NCBI GenBank assembly: GCA_965276765.1 | Contig: OZ255627.1 | Coordinates: 5,084,001-5,148,000 of the forward strand | Reading direction: 5' to 3' | Length of the DNA stretch: 64,000 nt | Source: G965276765 sp965276765 | GTDB lineage: Bacteria > Actinomycetota > Acidimicrobiia > Acidimicrobiales > Palsa-688 | In this document: positions 8,159 to 17,500 of the stretch, in pieces | Layout: every line of letters begins with the position of its first letter | How positions within the stretch are numbered: the stretch's first letter is position 1 | The notes under the pieces: generated by a model | Databases searched by the model: none | Seen by the model: only the letters and a program-made list of their open reading frames with translations | Told to the model about the DNA's origin: nothing | Position numbers and translations under genes: made by a program

Positions 8159-8179
8159 TTTCTATGCCCACTTTTACGG
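8159..8179 (+). repeat. Left terminal inverted repeat of the insertion sequence
   Basis: Matches the right end in inverse orientation at 19 of 21 positions. Just inside, CTGTAAGTGGGC at about 8187-8198 partly echoes the inverted repeat again, giving the left end a hairpin-like look. Confidence 0.8.
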
Positions 8180-8231
8180 ATTCTGTCTGTAAGTGGGCTT
8201 TCGCACTTTTGAGGCCTCGGGTTGGTTCGGG

Positions 8232-8567
8232 TCAGTGGCGGTTGCGATGGTCGTCTTCGACGATGTCGGTGGTGAGGTCGTGTAGCTCGGAGACGAGCTG
8301 GCGGAGGCGTCGGTTGTTGTCGAGCCAGGGCTGGTAGTTGGTGAGTTGCTCGTCGTTGAGTGTGCGGCTGACGGTCTTGCCGGCGACCTTGCGGGTCCAC
8401 ACGATGTAGGGGCCGTGGAGGGCGGAGGGTTCGCTGTGGCAGCGGCAGCCGGGCTGGCCGCAGCGGGTCCGGCGCTGTTCGATCGAGCCGGGTAGGGCGT
8501 AGTCGAGGCTGGCGATCTCTTTGATGATCTGGCGTTGTCTGGCTCGGCGTGCCTGGTCGATCCGCAT
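8232..8567 (-). CDS. DUF6788-type protein, passenger gene of the insertion sequence
   Basis: Small basic protein of 111 residues from ATG 8567. It has a Cys motif, RCGQPGCRCH, near residue 40, followed by GPYIVWTRKVAGKTVSRTL and a helical C-terminus rich in Leu and Asp. This matches the DUF6788 type often found near transposases; its function is not known, and nucleic-acid binding through the Cys cluster is only a guess. It is divergent from the transposase, with about 75 bp between the starts, and lies inside the inverted repeats, so it moves with the element. The reading frame is intact although the transposase is not. Confidence 0.6.
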   Translation of the reverse strand: MRIDQARRARQRQIIKEIASLDYALPGSIEQRRTRCGQPGCRCHSEPSALHGPYIVWTRKVAGKTVSRTLNDEQLTNYQPWLDNNRRLRQLVSELHDLTTDIVEDDHRNRH

Positions 8568-8642
8568 GCTGGTTCTGAGGATCCACCCTATCCACGACTG
8601 CCGCCGGTCAAGATACCGGCGGCGGAGGGACGGGAGGAGGCC

Positions 8643-9949
8643 GTGCCCACGTCGGACAGTGACGCCAAGGATGGCTGGGAGGCGCTGGTGGGCCTGGCCA
8701 GGGACTGCTTTTCGGCGCCGAGCCTGTCGATCTTCACCACGCTTCTCACCGGGTGGGTCCTGGCCCCCGCCCGGCGCACCGTCACCGCCATGATCGCCGT
8801 CGCCGACCCCGACGGCCGACGCGCCCATGACGCCTATCACCGCTTCTTGCGGGCCGGTCGCTGGTCCACCAACGCCGTGTGGAAGGCGCTCGTCGTGCAC
8901 CTGGTGGCCACGCTGTGTTCCACCGGCACCGTCACCCTCGACGTCGACGACACGCTGTACAAAAGTCGGGACGCCGTATCGATGGTGCCGGCAGCTTCAG
9001 AGACGCAGTGCGCTCGACACGCAACCGGGTCGTCTACGCCACCGGGCTGAACCTGGTTGTGGTCACCTTGCGGGTGTCCCCGCCGTGGGGTGCCATGCCC
9101 ATCGGTGTGCCCGTCGGGGTCCGCCTGCACCGCAAAGGCGGCCCCAAGACCACCGAGCTCGCCGCCGAGATCATCATCGAGGTGGCCTCGTGGCTGCCCG
9201 AGCGACGCTTCGCGCTCTGCGGTGACGGGGCGTACGCGTGCCTGGCCCGACGGCAACTACCACGAAGCACCATCACCTCCCGGATGCGTCGCGACGCCGC
9301 CATCTTCGAGCCCGCCCCACCCCGCACCGGCAAGCGGGGCCGGCCCCGAACCCGAGGCGCCCGCCTACAGACCCCAACCCAGATGGCAGCCCGCCTCGCC
9401 GACGGCGACTTCACCCCAGCCGACGCCGACTGGCGAGGCCGACCCAAGAACCTCCTGGTGTGGTCGATGCCGGTCCTGTGGTACTCCATCGACCACAACC
9501 ATCAAGTCCTCCTCGTGATCGTCCGCGACCCCGCCGGGGTCATGCACGACGACTTCTTCTTCACCACCGACCTCGACGCCAACCCCGGCGGGGTCGCCTC
9601 GCTCTACGCCGGGCGCTGGTCCATCGAGTGCGTCAACCGCGAGGTCAAACAATGCCTCGGCGCCGAAAACCCCCAATGCTGGAAGCATCTCGGCCCCGAG
9701 CGGGCCGCGTCGCTGTCGCTATGGCTCTACGCGGCCATCTGGGCGTGGTACATCCCCACCCACGGGACCGCCCCCACCTGGATCCCCCGCCCCTGGAACC
9801 CGAACAAGACCACACCCAGCTTCCTCGACGCGCTCGCCGCGCTACGCCGGACCCTATGGACGCAGCGAATTACCGACGTGTCGTCCCCGGGACCACTCCA
9901 CCCGAAAATCATCGACGGCATCCTCAACGCCCTGGCCACCGCCGCATAA
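8643..9949 (+). pseudogene. DDE transposase (IS4-like), disrupted by a -1 frameshift
   Basis: The first part, from about GTG 8643, reads through LLTGWVLAPARRTVTAM and TLDVDDTLYK (first catalytic Asp). At the AAAA run 8961-8964 the frame must shift by -1 to continue as KSGRRIDGAGSFRDAVRSTR, then ALCGDGAYAC (second Asp) and YAGRWSIECVNREVKQ. The last fits the Y-x2-R-x3-E-x6-K signature of IS4-type transposases and supplies the catalytic Glu. One lost A in an original AAAAA run explains the break most simply. Programmed frameshifting is less likely because four A residues make a weak slippery site. A sequencing error is also possible. The end at 9949 looks native. Confidence 0.8.
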
Positions 9950-10009
9950 ACACCACGCCACCACCGCCCCCCAACCATCCAGCAAAAAGAGCCAAAATGC
10001 GAAAGTCCA

Positions 10010-10030
10010 CCGGAAAAGTGGGCAAAGAAA
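10010..10030 (-). repeat. Right terminal inverted repeat of the insertion sequence
   Basis: Inverse complement of the left end with two mismatches. It lies 61 bp after the transposase stop and 17 bp before the purE stop. Confidence 0.8.
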
Positions 10031-10046
10031 ACTAAGCCCGGGCCGG

Positions 10047-10694
10047 TCACGGGGGCCTTGGGGCGCCTCGCAACTCGTCGTCTGCGGCGAGAGAGGTGGC
10101 GGCCGAAGCGGCGGCGAGGCGTTCGAGACCGTCCCCCACGACCGGGTCGGCGACGGCGATGATCCGGGCGGCGAGCAGGCCGGCATTGCGGGCGTTGCCG
10201 ATGGCGACCGTGGCCACGGGCACGCCGGCCGGCATCTGCACCATCGAGAGCAGCGAGTCGAGCCCGTCGAGATAGCGGAGCGGCACCGGCACCCCGATGA
10301 CCGGCAGTCGACACAGGGCGGCGAGCATCCCGGGCAGGTGGGCGGCCCCCCCGGCGCCGGCCACGATCACCTGCAGACCTCGTTCGACGGCCCCGCTGGC
10401 AAAGTCGACCATGTGTTCCGGGGTGCGGTGGGCGGAGACGACCCGGATCTCGTGGGCGATGCCGAGCTCGGAGAGCGCGTCGGCCGCCGGTTGCATGACC
10501 GGCAGGTCGGATGGGCTACCCATGACCACGGCCACGACGGGCACCCGGCCGATCGGCGTCACCACGGCGGGGATGGCGTCGCGCTCCTCGGCGTCCCCTT
10601 CGGCTTCCCGCTCGTCGGCCCGCCCCTCGTCGCCGGATGAGGCCTGGGAGCTCAGCGAGCTTGCGGGGCGCACGTCGCCCTCCTGGGAGCTCAC
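10047..10694 (-). CDS. purE: 5-(carboxyamino)imidazole ribonucleotide mutase PurE
   Basis: Purine synthesis step moving the carboxylate of N5-CAIR to C4, giving CAIR. Class I PurE signatures are MGSPSDLPVM near residue 58, RVVSAHRTPEHM around 85 and AGAGGAAHLPGMLAAL around 111. The GTG at 10694 overlaps the purK stop (GTGA), which favours that start. It gives an acidic 49-residue extension absent from most PurE proteins; GTG at about residue 50 would give the usual N-terminus. Co-transcribed with purK upstream. The insertion sequence ends only 17 bp beyond its stop, so any native terminator may have been displaced. Confidence 0.95.
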   Translation of the reverse strand: MSSQEGDVRPASSLSSQASSGDEGRADEREAEGDAEERDAIPAVVTPIGRVPVVAVVMGSPSDLPVMQPAADALSELGIAHEIRVVSAHRTPEHMVDFASGAVERGLQVIVAGAGGAAHLPGMLAALCRLPVIGVPVPLRYLDGLDSLLSMVQMPAGVPVATVAIGNARNAGLLAARIIAVADPVVGDGLERLAAASAATSLAADDELRGAPRPP

Positions 10695-11932
10695 GGGCCG
10701 AGGAGGGCGCCGGCCGCCTGGCGGGCCGTGGCCAGGGCCGCATCGGGGGTATCCGCCAGCGCGGTCACGTGGCCGATCTTGCGCCCCGGCCGGCTCTGTT
10801 TGGCGTAGAGGTGCACGTGGGCTCCTTGCGTTTCGAGGGCGAGCGGCAGCCTAGGGCCGGGATCGGGGCCGCCTTCGATGCCGATCAGGTTGACAAGGGC
10901 CGCCGCCGGTGCCGTCGCCTCGGTGGGGCCGAGCGGCCAGTCGAGCACGGCCCGCAGATGCTGGTGGAACTGGGACGTGACGTTGGCCTCGATGGTGGCG
11001 TGCCCGGAGTTGTGGGGACGAAGCGCGACCTCGTTGACGATGAGCGCGGCGCCAGGGCCGACGAACAACTCGACGGCGCAGATGCCCACGGCACCGATGT
11101 GTTCGGCGATCGCCTCGGCCAGGTGTCGGGCCCGCTCGGCGACAACGGGATCCACCCGGACGGGGGTCACGAGCTCCACACAGATACCGTCGACCTGGGT
11201 CGTCTCGACCGGCGGGTAGCTCACGGCGGGACCGGACGGCCGGCGGGCGACGAGCACGGCCAGCTCGGCGACCAGGTCGACGTGGGCCTCGACCAGCCAC
11301 GCCGGCTGCGTCTGCGAGCCCCACGCCACATCGGCGGGAACGTCATCCGGTCCCGCCACGACGAGCACGCCTCGCCCGTCGTAGCCGCCGGAACGAGCCT
11401 TGAGCACCACCGGCCAGCCGTGCTTGGCCCCGAAGGCGCGCACGTCGCCGGGAGCGGCCACGGCGGCGAAGGCGGGCACCGGGTAGCCGGCCTCGGCTAG
11501 GCGGCGCCGGGCGAACAACTTGTCCTGGGCGAATCGGAGAGCGGCCGCCCCCGGCCGTAGTACGTGACCGACCGACTCCATCGCCGCCAGGAGCTCACCG
11601 GGGACGAGCTCGTGGTCGAAGGTGACCACGGTGCCTTCGGCGGCCACGCCCAGGAGATCGTCGAGGTCCAGGTGGCTCCCGACGCGATGGGGGGCGCCGG
11701 CGTGCACGGCCGGGTCGTCGGGGGTGGCGGCAAGCACGTGGAGGTCGATATCGAGATCGACGGCCGCCTGCTGGGTCATGCGAGCCAGCTGACCTGCCCC
11801 CACCATGGCGACGTGGGCGGTGGGCCGGTGGACTGTCGGCGAGACGGCGGGCGGCGAGACGGCGGGCGGCGAGACGGCGGGCGGCGAGACGGCGGGCGGC
11901 GGGGGGGCGCCGGCCCGGTCCGGCTCAGGCAC
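10691..11932 (-). CDS. purK: 5-(carboxyamino)imidazole ribonucleotide synthase PurK
   Basis: ATP-grasp enzyme that carboxylates AIR with bicarbonate and ATP, feeding PurE. Signatures: MVGAGQLARMTQQAA (nucleotide fold, about residue 43), TFDHELVP, FAQDKLFARRRL, VVLKARSGGYDGRGV, VEAHVDLVAELAVLVAR and NEVALRPHNSGHAT. The first 35 residues are unusual, PAVSP repeated four times, encoded by a 15-bp tandem repeat. GTG at 11932 overlaps the uppP stop by 8 bp, but a start near residue 35-43 is possible and would remove the repeat from the protein. 413 residues. Confidence 0.94.
   Translation of the reverse strand: MPEPDRAGAPPPPAVSPPAVSPPAVSPPAVSPTVHRPTAHVAMVGAGQLARMTQQAAVDLDIDLHVLAATPDDPAVHAGAPHRVGSHLDLDDLLGVAAEGTVVTFDHELVPGELLAAMESVGHVLRPGAAALRFAQDKLFARRRLAEAGYPVPAFAAVAAPGDVRAFGAKHGWPVVLKARSGGYDGRGVLVVAGPDDVPADVAWGSQTQPAWLVEAHVDLVAELAVLVARRPSGPAVSYPPVETTQVDGICVELVTPVRVDPVVAERARHLAEAIAEHIGAVGICAVELFVGPGAALIVNEVALRPHNSGHATIEANVTSQFHQHLRAVLDWPLGPTEATAPAAALVNLIGIEGGPDPGPRLPLALETQGAHVHLYAKQSRPGRKIGHVTALADTPDAALATARQAAGALLGP
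11838..11897 (-). repeat. Four tandem copies of a 15-bp unit at the 5' end of purK
   Basis: Exact direct repeats of GGCGAGACGGCGGGC (plus-strand reading) at 11838, 11853, 11868 and 11883. Read in the purK frame each encodes Pro-Ala-Val-Ser-Pro. Perfect identity points to recent expansion. Confidence 0.95.
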
Positions 11933-12995
11933 CGGCGACGGTGAAGACCGTCATGAACGCGCCGAAGGCCAGGCAGTAGTAGCCGAACGGCCGCAGGTTG
12001 CGGGTGCGGAAGAACCGCACGAGGAACCTGATGGCGAGCAGCGACACGACGAAGGTCACCACGGTCCCGGCCACGATCTGACCCCGGACGCCGGCGCCGA
12101 GCGGGCCGGTCAGGTCGCCGATCTTGAGGGCGCCAGCCGCGAGGATGACCGGCGTCGAGAGCAGGAAGGCAAACTTGGCGGCGTCTTCGTTGTCGAGGCC
12201 GCGAAGCAGACCCCCGACCATGCAGACACCGTCGCGGCTGATCCCGGCAATCAGGGCCAGGCTCTGGGCGAACCCAATGAACACGGCATCCCGCCATGGG
12301 AGGGCCGCGAGCCGGGCCGATGAAGGGTCGCTCTGGTCCACTCGGTCCGACGCCGGTGTGGGTGCGGGCCGGGTACCGGCGCCACCGGCTGGTGCGGTGC
12401 CGGCCGGAGCATCCGCACCGCCGGGAGCGACGGCCGGGGCGCGGGCAAGAACCCTGCGACGGAGCATCTCGGCGCCGAGGAGAATCAGACCGTTGACCAT
12501 CAGGAACACGGCAGCCGAAAGCGGCTTGGCCAGCAGGGTGCGCACGGCGTGCTCGAGAAGGAGCCCGATGATCCCGACCGGGATGGTGGCGACGATGATC
12601 AGCCAGGCGAGCCGCTCGGTCGACGTCTCGATCCTGCGCTTGAAGAGCGTCCTGAAGAACGCGGCGATGATCCGAACCCAGTCCCGCCAGAAGAACACGA
12701 GCAGGGCGAGGGCGTTGGCCACGTGGAGCCCGACGATGAAGGCGAGCCAGAACGACTCGCTGGCCGTCTCGCTGCGCAGCAGGTCGTTCCAACCGAACAG
12801 CTTGGGGATCAGGACGTCATGGCCGAGGCTCGAGATCGGGAAGAGCTCACTGATGCCCTGGAAGATCCCGATCACGATCGACTGCAGAAACGTCAGATGG
12901 GAGGGCACCGTCGACACGGATGCGGCGAGGATCACGGGCAGCACTTTCGTCGGGAGCGCCCATGATGGCGCGCCCATGCGGGGTCGGGCCAGCAC
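11925..12995 (-). CDS. uppP: Undecaprenyl-diphosphatase UppP (BacA family)
   Basis: Polytopic membrane phosphatase recycling undecaprenyl diphosphate to the monophosphate lipid carrier for peptidoglycan. The two family signatures are present in variant form: FQGISELFPISSLGH (about residues 45-59, Glu at 50) and AGISRDGVCMVGG (about 250-262, Arg at 254). Canonical UppP has EFLPVSSTGH and PGTSRSG-like sequences, so this belongs to a divergent clade. Residues about 183-233 form a Pro/Ala/Gly-rich loop not typical of the family (356 versus about 270 residues). The start is GTG 12995 or, more like the family, GTG just before PSHLTFLQS. First gene of uppP-purK-purE. Confidence 0.85.
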   Translation of the reverse strand: MLARPRMGAPSWALPTKVLPVILAASVSTVPSHLTFLQSIVIGIFQGISELFPISSLGHDVLIPKLFGWNDLLRSETASESFWLAFIVGLHVANALALLVFFWRDWVRIIAAFFRTLFKRRIETSTERLAWLIIVATIPVGIIGLLLEHAVRTLLAKPLSAAVFLMVNGLILLGAEMLRRRVLARAPAVAPGGADAPAGTAPAGGAGTRPAPTPASDRVDQSDPSSARLAALPWRDAVFIGFAQSLALIAGISRDGVCMVGGLLRGLDNEDAAKFAFLLSTPVILAAGALKIGDLTGPLGAGVRGQIVAGTVVTFVVSLLAIRFLVRFFRTRNLRPFGYYCLAFGAFMTVFTVAGA

Positions 12996-13083
12996 CTCTC
13001 GTGACGGTCGGAGAATCAGGCCAGGATGGGAAGGTCAAGCGGCGTCCCCTCTGGGCGCCCCGTCGAAAGGATCACTCGTCGAG

Positions 13084-13863
13084 ATGCCCGTGCCGCCCTC
13101 AGTGCCGATCGCCCCCGACGTCGCCATGCCCATCGTCGGGCTCGGTACCTGGCAAGCGTCGGGCGACGAGGCCCGCCGGGCCGTGCTCGACGCCCTCGAG
13201 GTCGGCTACCGCCACATCGACACGGCCACGATGTATCGCAACGAGGACGCCATCGGCCTGGCCCTGCGTGACAGCGACATCGCCCGCAACGAGGTGTTCC
13301 TCACGACCAAGCTGCCGGAGGGCGGCGTCGGCCACGAGCGTCGGACCATCGAGGCCAGCCTGAGCGCTCTCGGCGTCGACTCGGTCGACCTGTGGCTCAT
13401 CCACTGGCCGCCCGGCGGCCGAGCCAGGCCCGACACATGGGCCACCGTGGTGGGACTGCGCGATGAGGGGCTGGCGCGGTCGGTTGGCGTGAGCAACTAC
13501 ACCCCGGCGCAGCTCGACGAGCTGACCGATGCGACCGGCGTGGCGCCGGCGGTCAACCAGATCGAGTGGGGTCCCGAGCTCTACGACGCCGCCGTCGCCG
13601 CCGCCCACGCCGAGCGAGGGGTGGTGCTCGAGGGCTACAGCCCGTTCAAGACGACCGACCTGACCGCCGGCGTCCTCCGCTCGGTCGCCGAGGCCCATGG
13701 GAAGACGCCGGCGCAGGTCGTGCTGCGCTGGCATCTCCACCACGGGGTCGTCGTGATCCCGAAGTCGAGCCGCAAGGAGCGGATCGCCGCCAACTTCGAC
13801 ATCTTCGACTTCGAGTTGAGCGATGACGAGCTGGCCGCCATCGACGGGCTCGGAGCTCGCTGA
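13084..13863 (+). CDS. Aldo/keto reductase
   Basis: NADPH-dependent carbonyl reductase with a TIM-barrel fold, 259 residues. The catalytic tetrad is visible: D46 (HIDTATMY), Y51, K76 (TTKLPEG) and H107 (LIHWPP). SVGVSNY, then PAVNQIEW and VVIPKSSRKERIAANFDIFDFEL, typical of the AKR5-like bacterial group, complete the fold. The frame is open for another kilobase upstream, but homology begins only at ATG 13084. Substrate cannot be told. It is divergent from uppP (88 bp apart) and followed by a convergent small gene. Confidence 0.92.
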   Translation: MPVPPSVPIAPDVAMPIVGLGTWQASGDEARRAVLDALEVGYRHIDTATMYRNEDAIGLALRDSDIARNEVFLTTKLPEGGVGHERRTIEASLSALGVDSVDLWLIHWPPGGRARPDTWATVVGLRDEGLARSVGVSNYTPAQLDELTDATGVAPAVNQIEWGPELYDAAVAAAHAERGVVLEGYSPFKTTDLTAGVLRSVAEAHGKTPAQVVLRWHLHHGVVVIPKSSRKERIAANFDIFDFELSDDELAAIDGLGAR

Positions 13864-13972
13864 GACGCGCCGGCCGGTCGTGGCGCGGGGAGGGCGGGGT
13901 CTGGTCGGGCTACGGCCGGCCGCGGAGCCGGTCCGTACTGCCGGCCCCAGGCCCGTCCCCTCGCCTCCGCGG

Positions 13973-14290
13973 CTAGTGGTCCTGGAGCCAGCGTTCGGCT
14001 TCCTCGGCGATAGACGGCTCGAAGGTGCCCGCTTGGTCGCCGAACAGACGCTCGTCGGCGGGAGCCGATGCGTCGACAGGGGGCGGGGCGGAGGGGGGTC
14101 GGGCGGCTGGTGCGAGGTCCGCTCGGGCGGACGTTTGGTCCGCTTCCCGCTCCGTGCCGAGCTCCCGGCCGGCGTGGCGCCAAAGGTCCTCCCGCTCGGC
14201 CTGGCGGGCTCGCAGCACGGCCGCGGCGATGGTGGCGATGCCGGCCCCGACACACAGACCCGCCAGCCCCAAGAGAATCTCCACAGTCAC
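13973..14290 (-). CDS. Small membrane-anchored hypothetical protein
   Basis: Predicted 105-residue protein from GTG 14290: VTVEILLGLAGLCVGAGIAT starts a single N-terminal transmembrane helix, followed by a charged segment (RARQAEREDLWRHAGRE) and an acidic Pro/Ala-rich tail ending in AEERWLQD-like sequence. I do not recognise a family. It could be a single-pass protein with a cytoplasmic tail. No strong ribosome site is seen. Codon use fits the genome, but a short frame of this composition could arise by chance. Confidence 0.42.
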   Translation of the reverse strand: MTVEILLGLAGLCVGAGIATIAAAVLRARQAEREDLWRHAGRELGTEREADQTSARADLAPAARPPSAPPPVDASAPADERLFGDQAGTFEPSIAEEAERWLQDH

Positions 14291-14472
14291 GAGCGTACCG
14301 CCCGCTTTGGGCACTGGGTCGCGGGGCCGGCTATCCCACGGGCGGCCGGCCGGCGACCGCTCTGACCCTCTCGGATGCACGACCATCGGCTCGGTAGCCA
14401 GTCCGGGGAACGCCAGGCTCGGCACGGCCACCGTGGCGACCCGACCGACCGACCGGCGACGCCACCTCTGCC

Positions 14473-14565
14473 GGCTCGTTCTTGTCGCGATCCGTGTACG
14501 GCCTGCGGCGAACCTGTCGCGATTCGTGTACACCTGTCGGTGCAAGATCGCGACAGGAACGAGCC
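14473..14565. repeat. Compound palindromic repeat between the small gene and the LuxR-type regulator
   Basis: The 303-bp gene-free stretch 14291-14593 holds this structure and no gene I can support. The outer arms 14473-14492 (GGCTCGTTCTTGTCGCGATC) and 14546-14565 are inverted with one mismatch. Inside, 14513-14557 is a 45-bp palindromic unit beginning CCTGTCGCGATT and ending ATCGCGACAGG, with a second copy 37 kb away at 51691-51735. It lies just past the regulator stop, so a terminator or a dispersed element are both possible. Confidence 0.85.
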
Positions 14566-14593
14566 TGGCTCGGCCGGGATCGGGCCGGCGCCG

Positions 14594-17500
14594 CTAGTCG
14601 ATGCTCGTACCGCCAGGAAGCAGGCCCCGGCGGCGGGCGATGGCGACGGCCTCGGTGCGACCGCTCGCCCCCAGCTTCGCCATCAGGTTGGACACGTGCA
14701 CGCTGACGGTCTTGACGCTGATGTAGAGCTGCTGGCCGATCTCCCGGTTGCTCCGGCCCATGGCGAGCAGCGCAAGCACCTCCCCCTCCCGCCCGGTGAG
14801 GGGGTCGTCGCGCCGTGACGGCTCCGATCGTCGGGATGCGAGGGGAGGTGCGAGGCGACGCAACTCGTCGAGGAGCGGAGCGGCCTGGAGCCGGACGGCC
14901 GTGTCACGGGCGTTACGGGCCGGCCCTGTGCCGTCCTGTGGTCGACCGACGGCTCGAAGGACTGCCGCCAGCCGGGCCTGGGACCTGGCCGTCTCGAATC
15001 GATGGCCGAAGCGCTCGAAGTCCTCGACGCTGCTCTGCCAGGCGCCGACGAGCTCATCCTCCTTCGGTGCCCGCACCCCGGTGAGCCAACGCAACCGGCC
15101 GTGCTCGGCGGTCACGCGCGTCAGCCAGGCCCGGCTCTCTATGCCCGGCCCCGGCTTGGGACCGCGCGCCGCGGCCTCCATCGCCGCATCGGCCAGCTCG
15201 TCACCACGACGGGCCAGCCCGACAAGCTGCTGGGAACCCGAATGCAGAGCGGCGGCGCACAGTTGGCCGAGCATGAGGCCACCGAGTCTGATCCGCGCCT
15301 GGAAGAAGGGATGCTCCCACATGGCCCCGACGTACGGGACGATGTCGTCGTGGAGTGCGGTCGCTTCGATCAGCTCTCCGCGGTCGCCGTGCAGGTCGAT
15401 GGCCGCCGCAGCGCTGAGGATGGCGATCTGACCGTCACGCTCCCACCAGGGCCGGAGATGGCCGAGGAGCTGCACGGCGTCGTGCTCGCCGCGACCGGCC
15501 GAAACGGACATGCCCACCGAACCGAGGAGGGCTTCCGCCAGTCCCGGGGGAGATTCGTCGCTCACATCCACGATGTCGAGGACATCCGCCCACTCTCCCC
15601 TGGTGTAGGCCACGATGCCGGCGAGGACCCGGGAGTCAAGGCCGTATGGCGCCCAGGGGCGGCCATGGGCACGGGCCCGGCCCATGGCCGACCTGCAGAC
15701 CGTCTCGGCCTCCGCCAGCCGACCGCGGGTGTAGTGGAGAACCCCCAGATTGGTCAGCGCCCGTAGCTCCGCCGACACCTCACCCGCCGCGGCAGCGTCC
15801 ACCGCCGCCTGCTCGAGGGCGCGGCGCGAGGACTCCGGCGACCCGGCTCGCTCGTCGACGCGAGCGATGGTTGTGGTGGCATCGGCGACGATGTCGGGCA
15901 GCTGAAGGGTGCGCCCCAAGTCAAGGGCCAAACTCGCCCACCTGACGGCCTCGTCGTCACGCCTCCGGTCGGCATTGGCTCGAGCATGCATGTTGACGAC
16001 CTGGGCTCGCAGCGAGCTGACGGGCTCGGCCGGGACAAGCTTGATGGCTTCGGTCGTGGCCTGCAGCGGATCGACGGGGTTGTCGGCTTGGAGCGCCGCA
16101 CCCGCCACGGCCAGCAGGAGACGGGCCCTGTCGACCTCCGGGGCCTCGGCGGGCAGCTGGCGCAGCTGATCCTCGAGCAGGGCAACGGCACGGTAGACGT
16201 TGCCGGCCGCCACCAAGGCGTCACCGGCGCGCAGGGCGAGTGTCACCCGGTCGACGGGCGGGTCGACCTCGACCGCGGCGCCGGCATCGGCGAGAAACCC
16301 GAGGGCGTGCTCGTAGTGGTGGGCGGCCTCGGCAGGACCGGCAAGGGCCATCGCCTCCTCACCGGCCTCGATGCTGGCTCGCAGGCCGGTGGCGACGTTA
16401 TGGGCGGCTCGGGCATGGCGGGCCAGGTCGGCTGCGGTGCCCTGCACCTCGTGCGCGGCGAGCACCCGGGCATAGGCCGCGTGGAGCCGCACCCGCTCAC
16501 CGGGGAGCAGATCGTCGTAGATCGCCTCGGCGAGGAGGGCGTGGCGGAAGCCATAGGCATCGGGGCTTATCGCCACGAGCACGTTGGCCTCGACGGCGGC
16601 GCGCAGCGAGCGATCGAGGGTGACCTCATCCAGGTCGATCACCCGGGCGAGCAGCTCGTGGGACACTCGCCGACCTGAGACCGAGGCGGCCCGTACGACG
16701 AGGCGGACCGCCTCATCGAGGCGATCCACCCGCACGAGCAGCAGATCGAGAAGATCGGTGGGGAGAGAAGGACCGCCGATGTCGGCAGCCGCGACGAGCT
16801 CCTCCACGAAGAAGGCGTTTCCCTCGGCCCTGGCCACGATCCCACGCACGCTTGTCTCGGGGATAGGCGCCGGATGCAAGGAACGGACGAGGGCACGCAC
16901 ATCTGGGTCGGAGAGAGGTTGCAGCTGCATCCGGGTCACCCCGGGGAGCCGGGTCCACTCACCGACCACGGAACGGAGCGGATGCCGGCGGTGCAGATCG
17001 TCGCTCCGATAGGACGCCACGACGGCGACCGGCTCGGGGAACCGGCGAGCGAAAAGGAAGCTGAGCATCTCCCGGGTGGAATGGTCGGCCCAGTGGACAT
17101 CCTCGACCAGGAGGAGCAGGGGCGACGACCGCCCCATCTGGCCCAGGCCGGCGTACACGGCCTCGAAGAGGTCCGATCGCTCCACGCGCCCGGCGGTCGT
17201 AGCGGTGCCACCGTCGAGCACACGGCGCGCCGGCATGAGGCGACCAAGGGCCGGCTGGCTCTCGATGAGCGAGGCGCCAAGGGCGGGAGACTCCACCGCA
17301 ACGCGACCGAAGATCTCGGTAAAGGGAAGGTAGGGCGGAGCGCTGTCGCCGAAGTCGAGACAGTGACCGGCGATCACCCGCCATCCCGAACCCGTGGCCC
17401 GCTCGCCGAGCTCGGTGAGCAACCTGGTCTTGCCCACCCCCGCGTCACCGGCGAGCAGGACCGCAGCGGAGCCGGAAGCGTCGTCACCCATCCCGACCAT

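Larger units (their letters stand above)
8159..10030. mobile_element. IS4-like insertion sequence (1.87 kb)
   Basis: A discrete unit between mtnP and purE, bounded by 21-bp imperfect terminal inverted repeats: left 8159-8179, TTTCTATGCCCACTTTTACG plus G, and right 10010-10030, whose complement reads TTTCTTTGCCCACTTTTCCG plus G. A second inward match (CTTTCGCA followed by TTTTG) supports the ends. Inside are a frameshifted DDE transposase gene on the plus strand and a divergent DUF6788 gene. I see no convincing target-site duplication, so exact ends may be off by a few bases. A 49-bp palindrome built from both ends occurs at 35024-35072. Confidence 0.82.

Noticed and set aside
8955..8970. Programmed -1 frameshifting to make a full transposase
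   Set aside because: Only four A residues, and the preceding codon does not give a good X-XXY-YYZ slippery heptamer; no obvious downstream pseudoknot. A deletion or read error is more likely, so the gene is listed as a pseudogene.
12124..13083. Extension of the aldo/keto reductase frame 960 bp upstream
   Set aside because: The extension is antisense to uppP and shows no reductase sequence; the family N-terminus begins at 13084.
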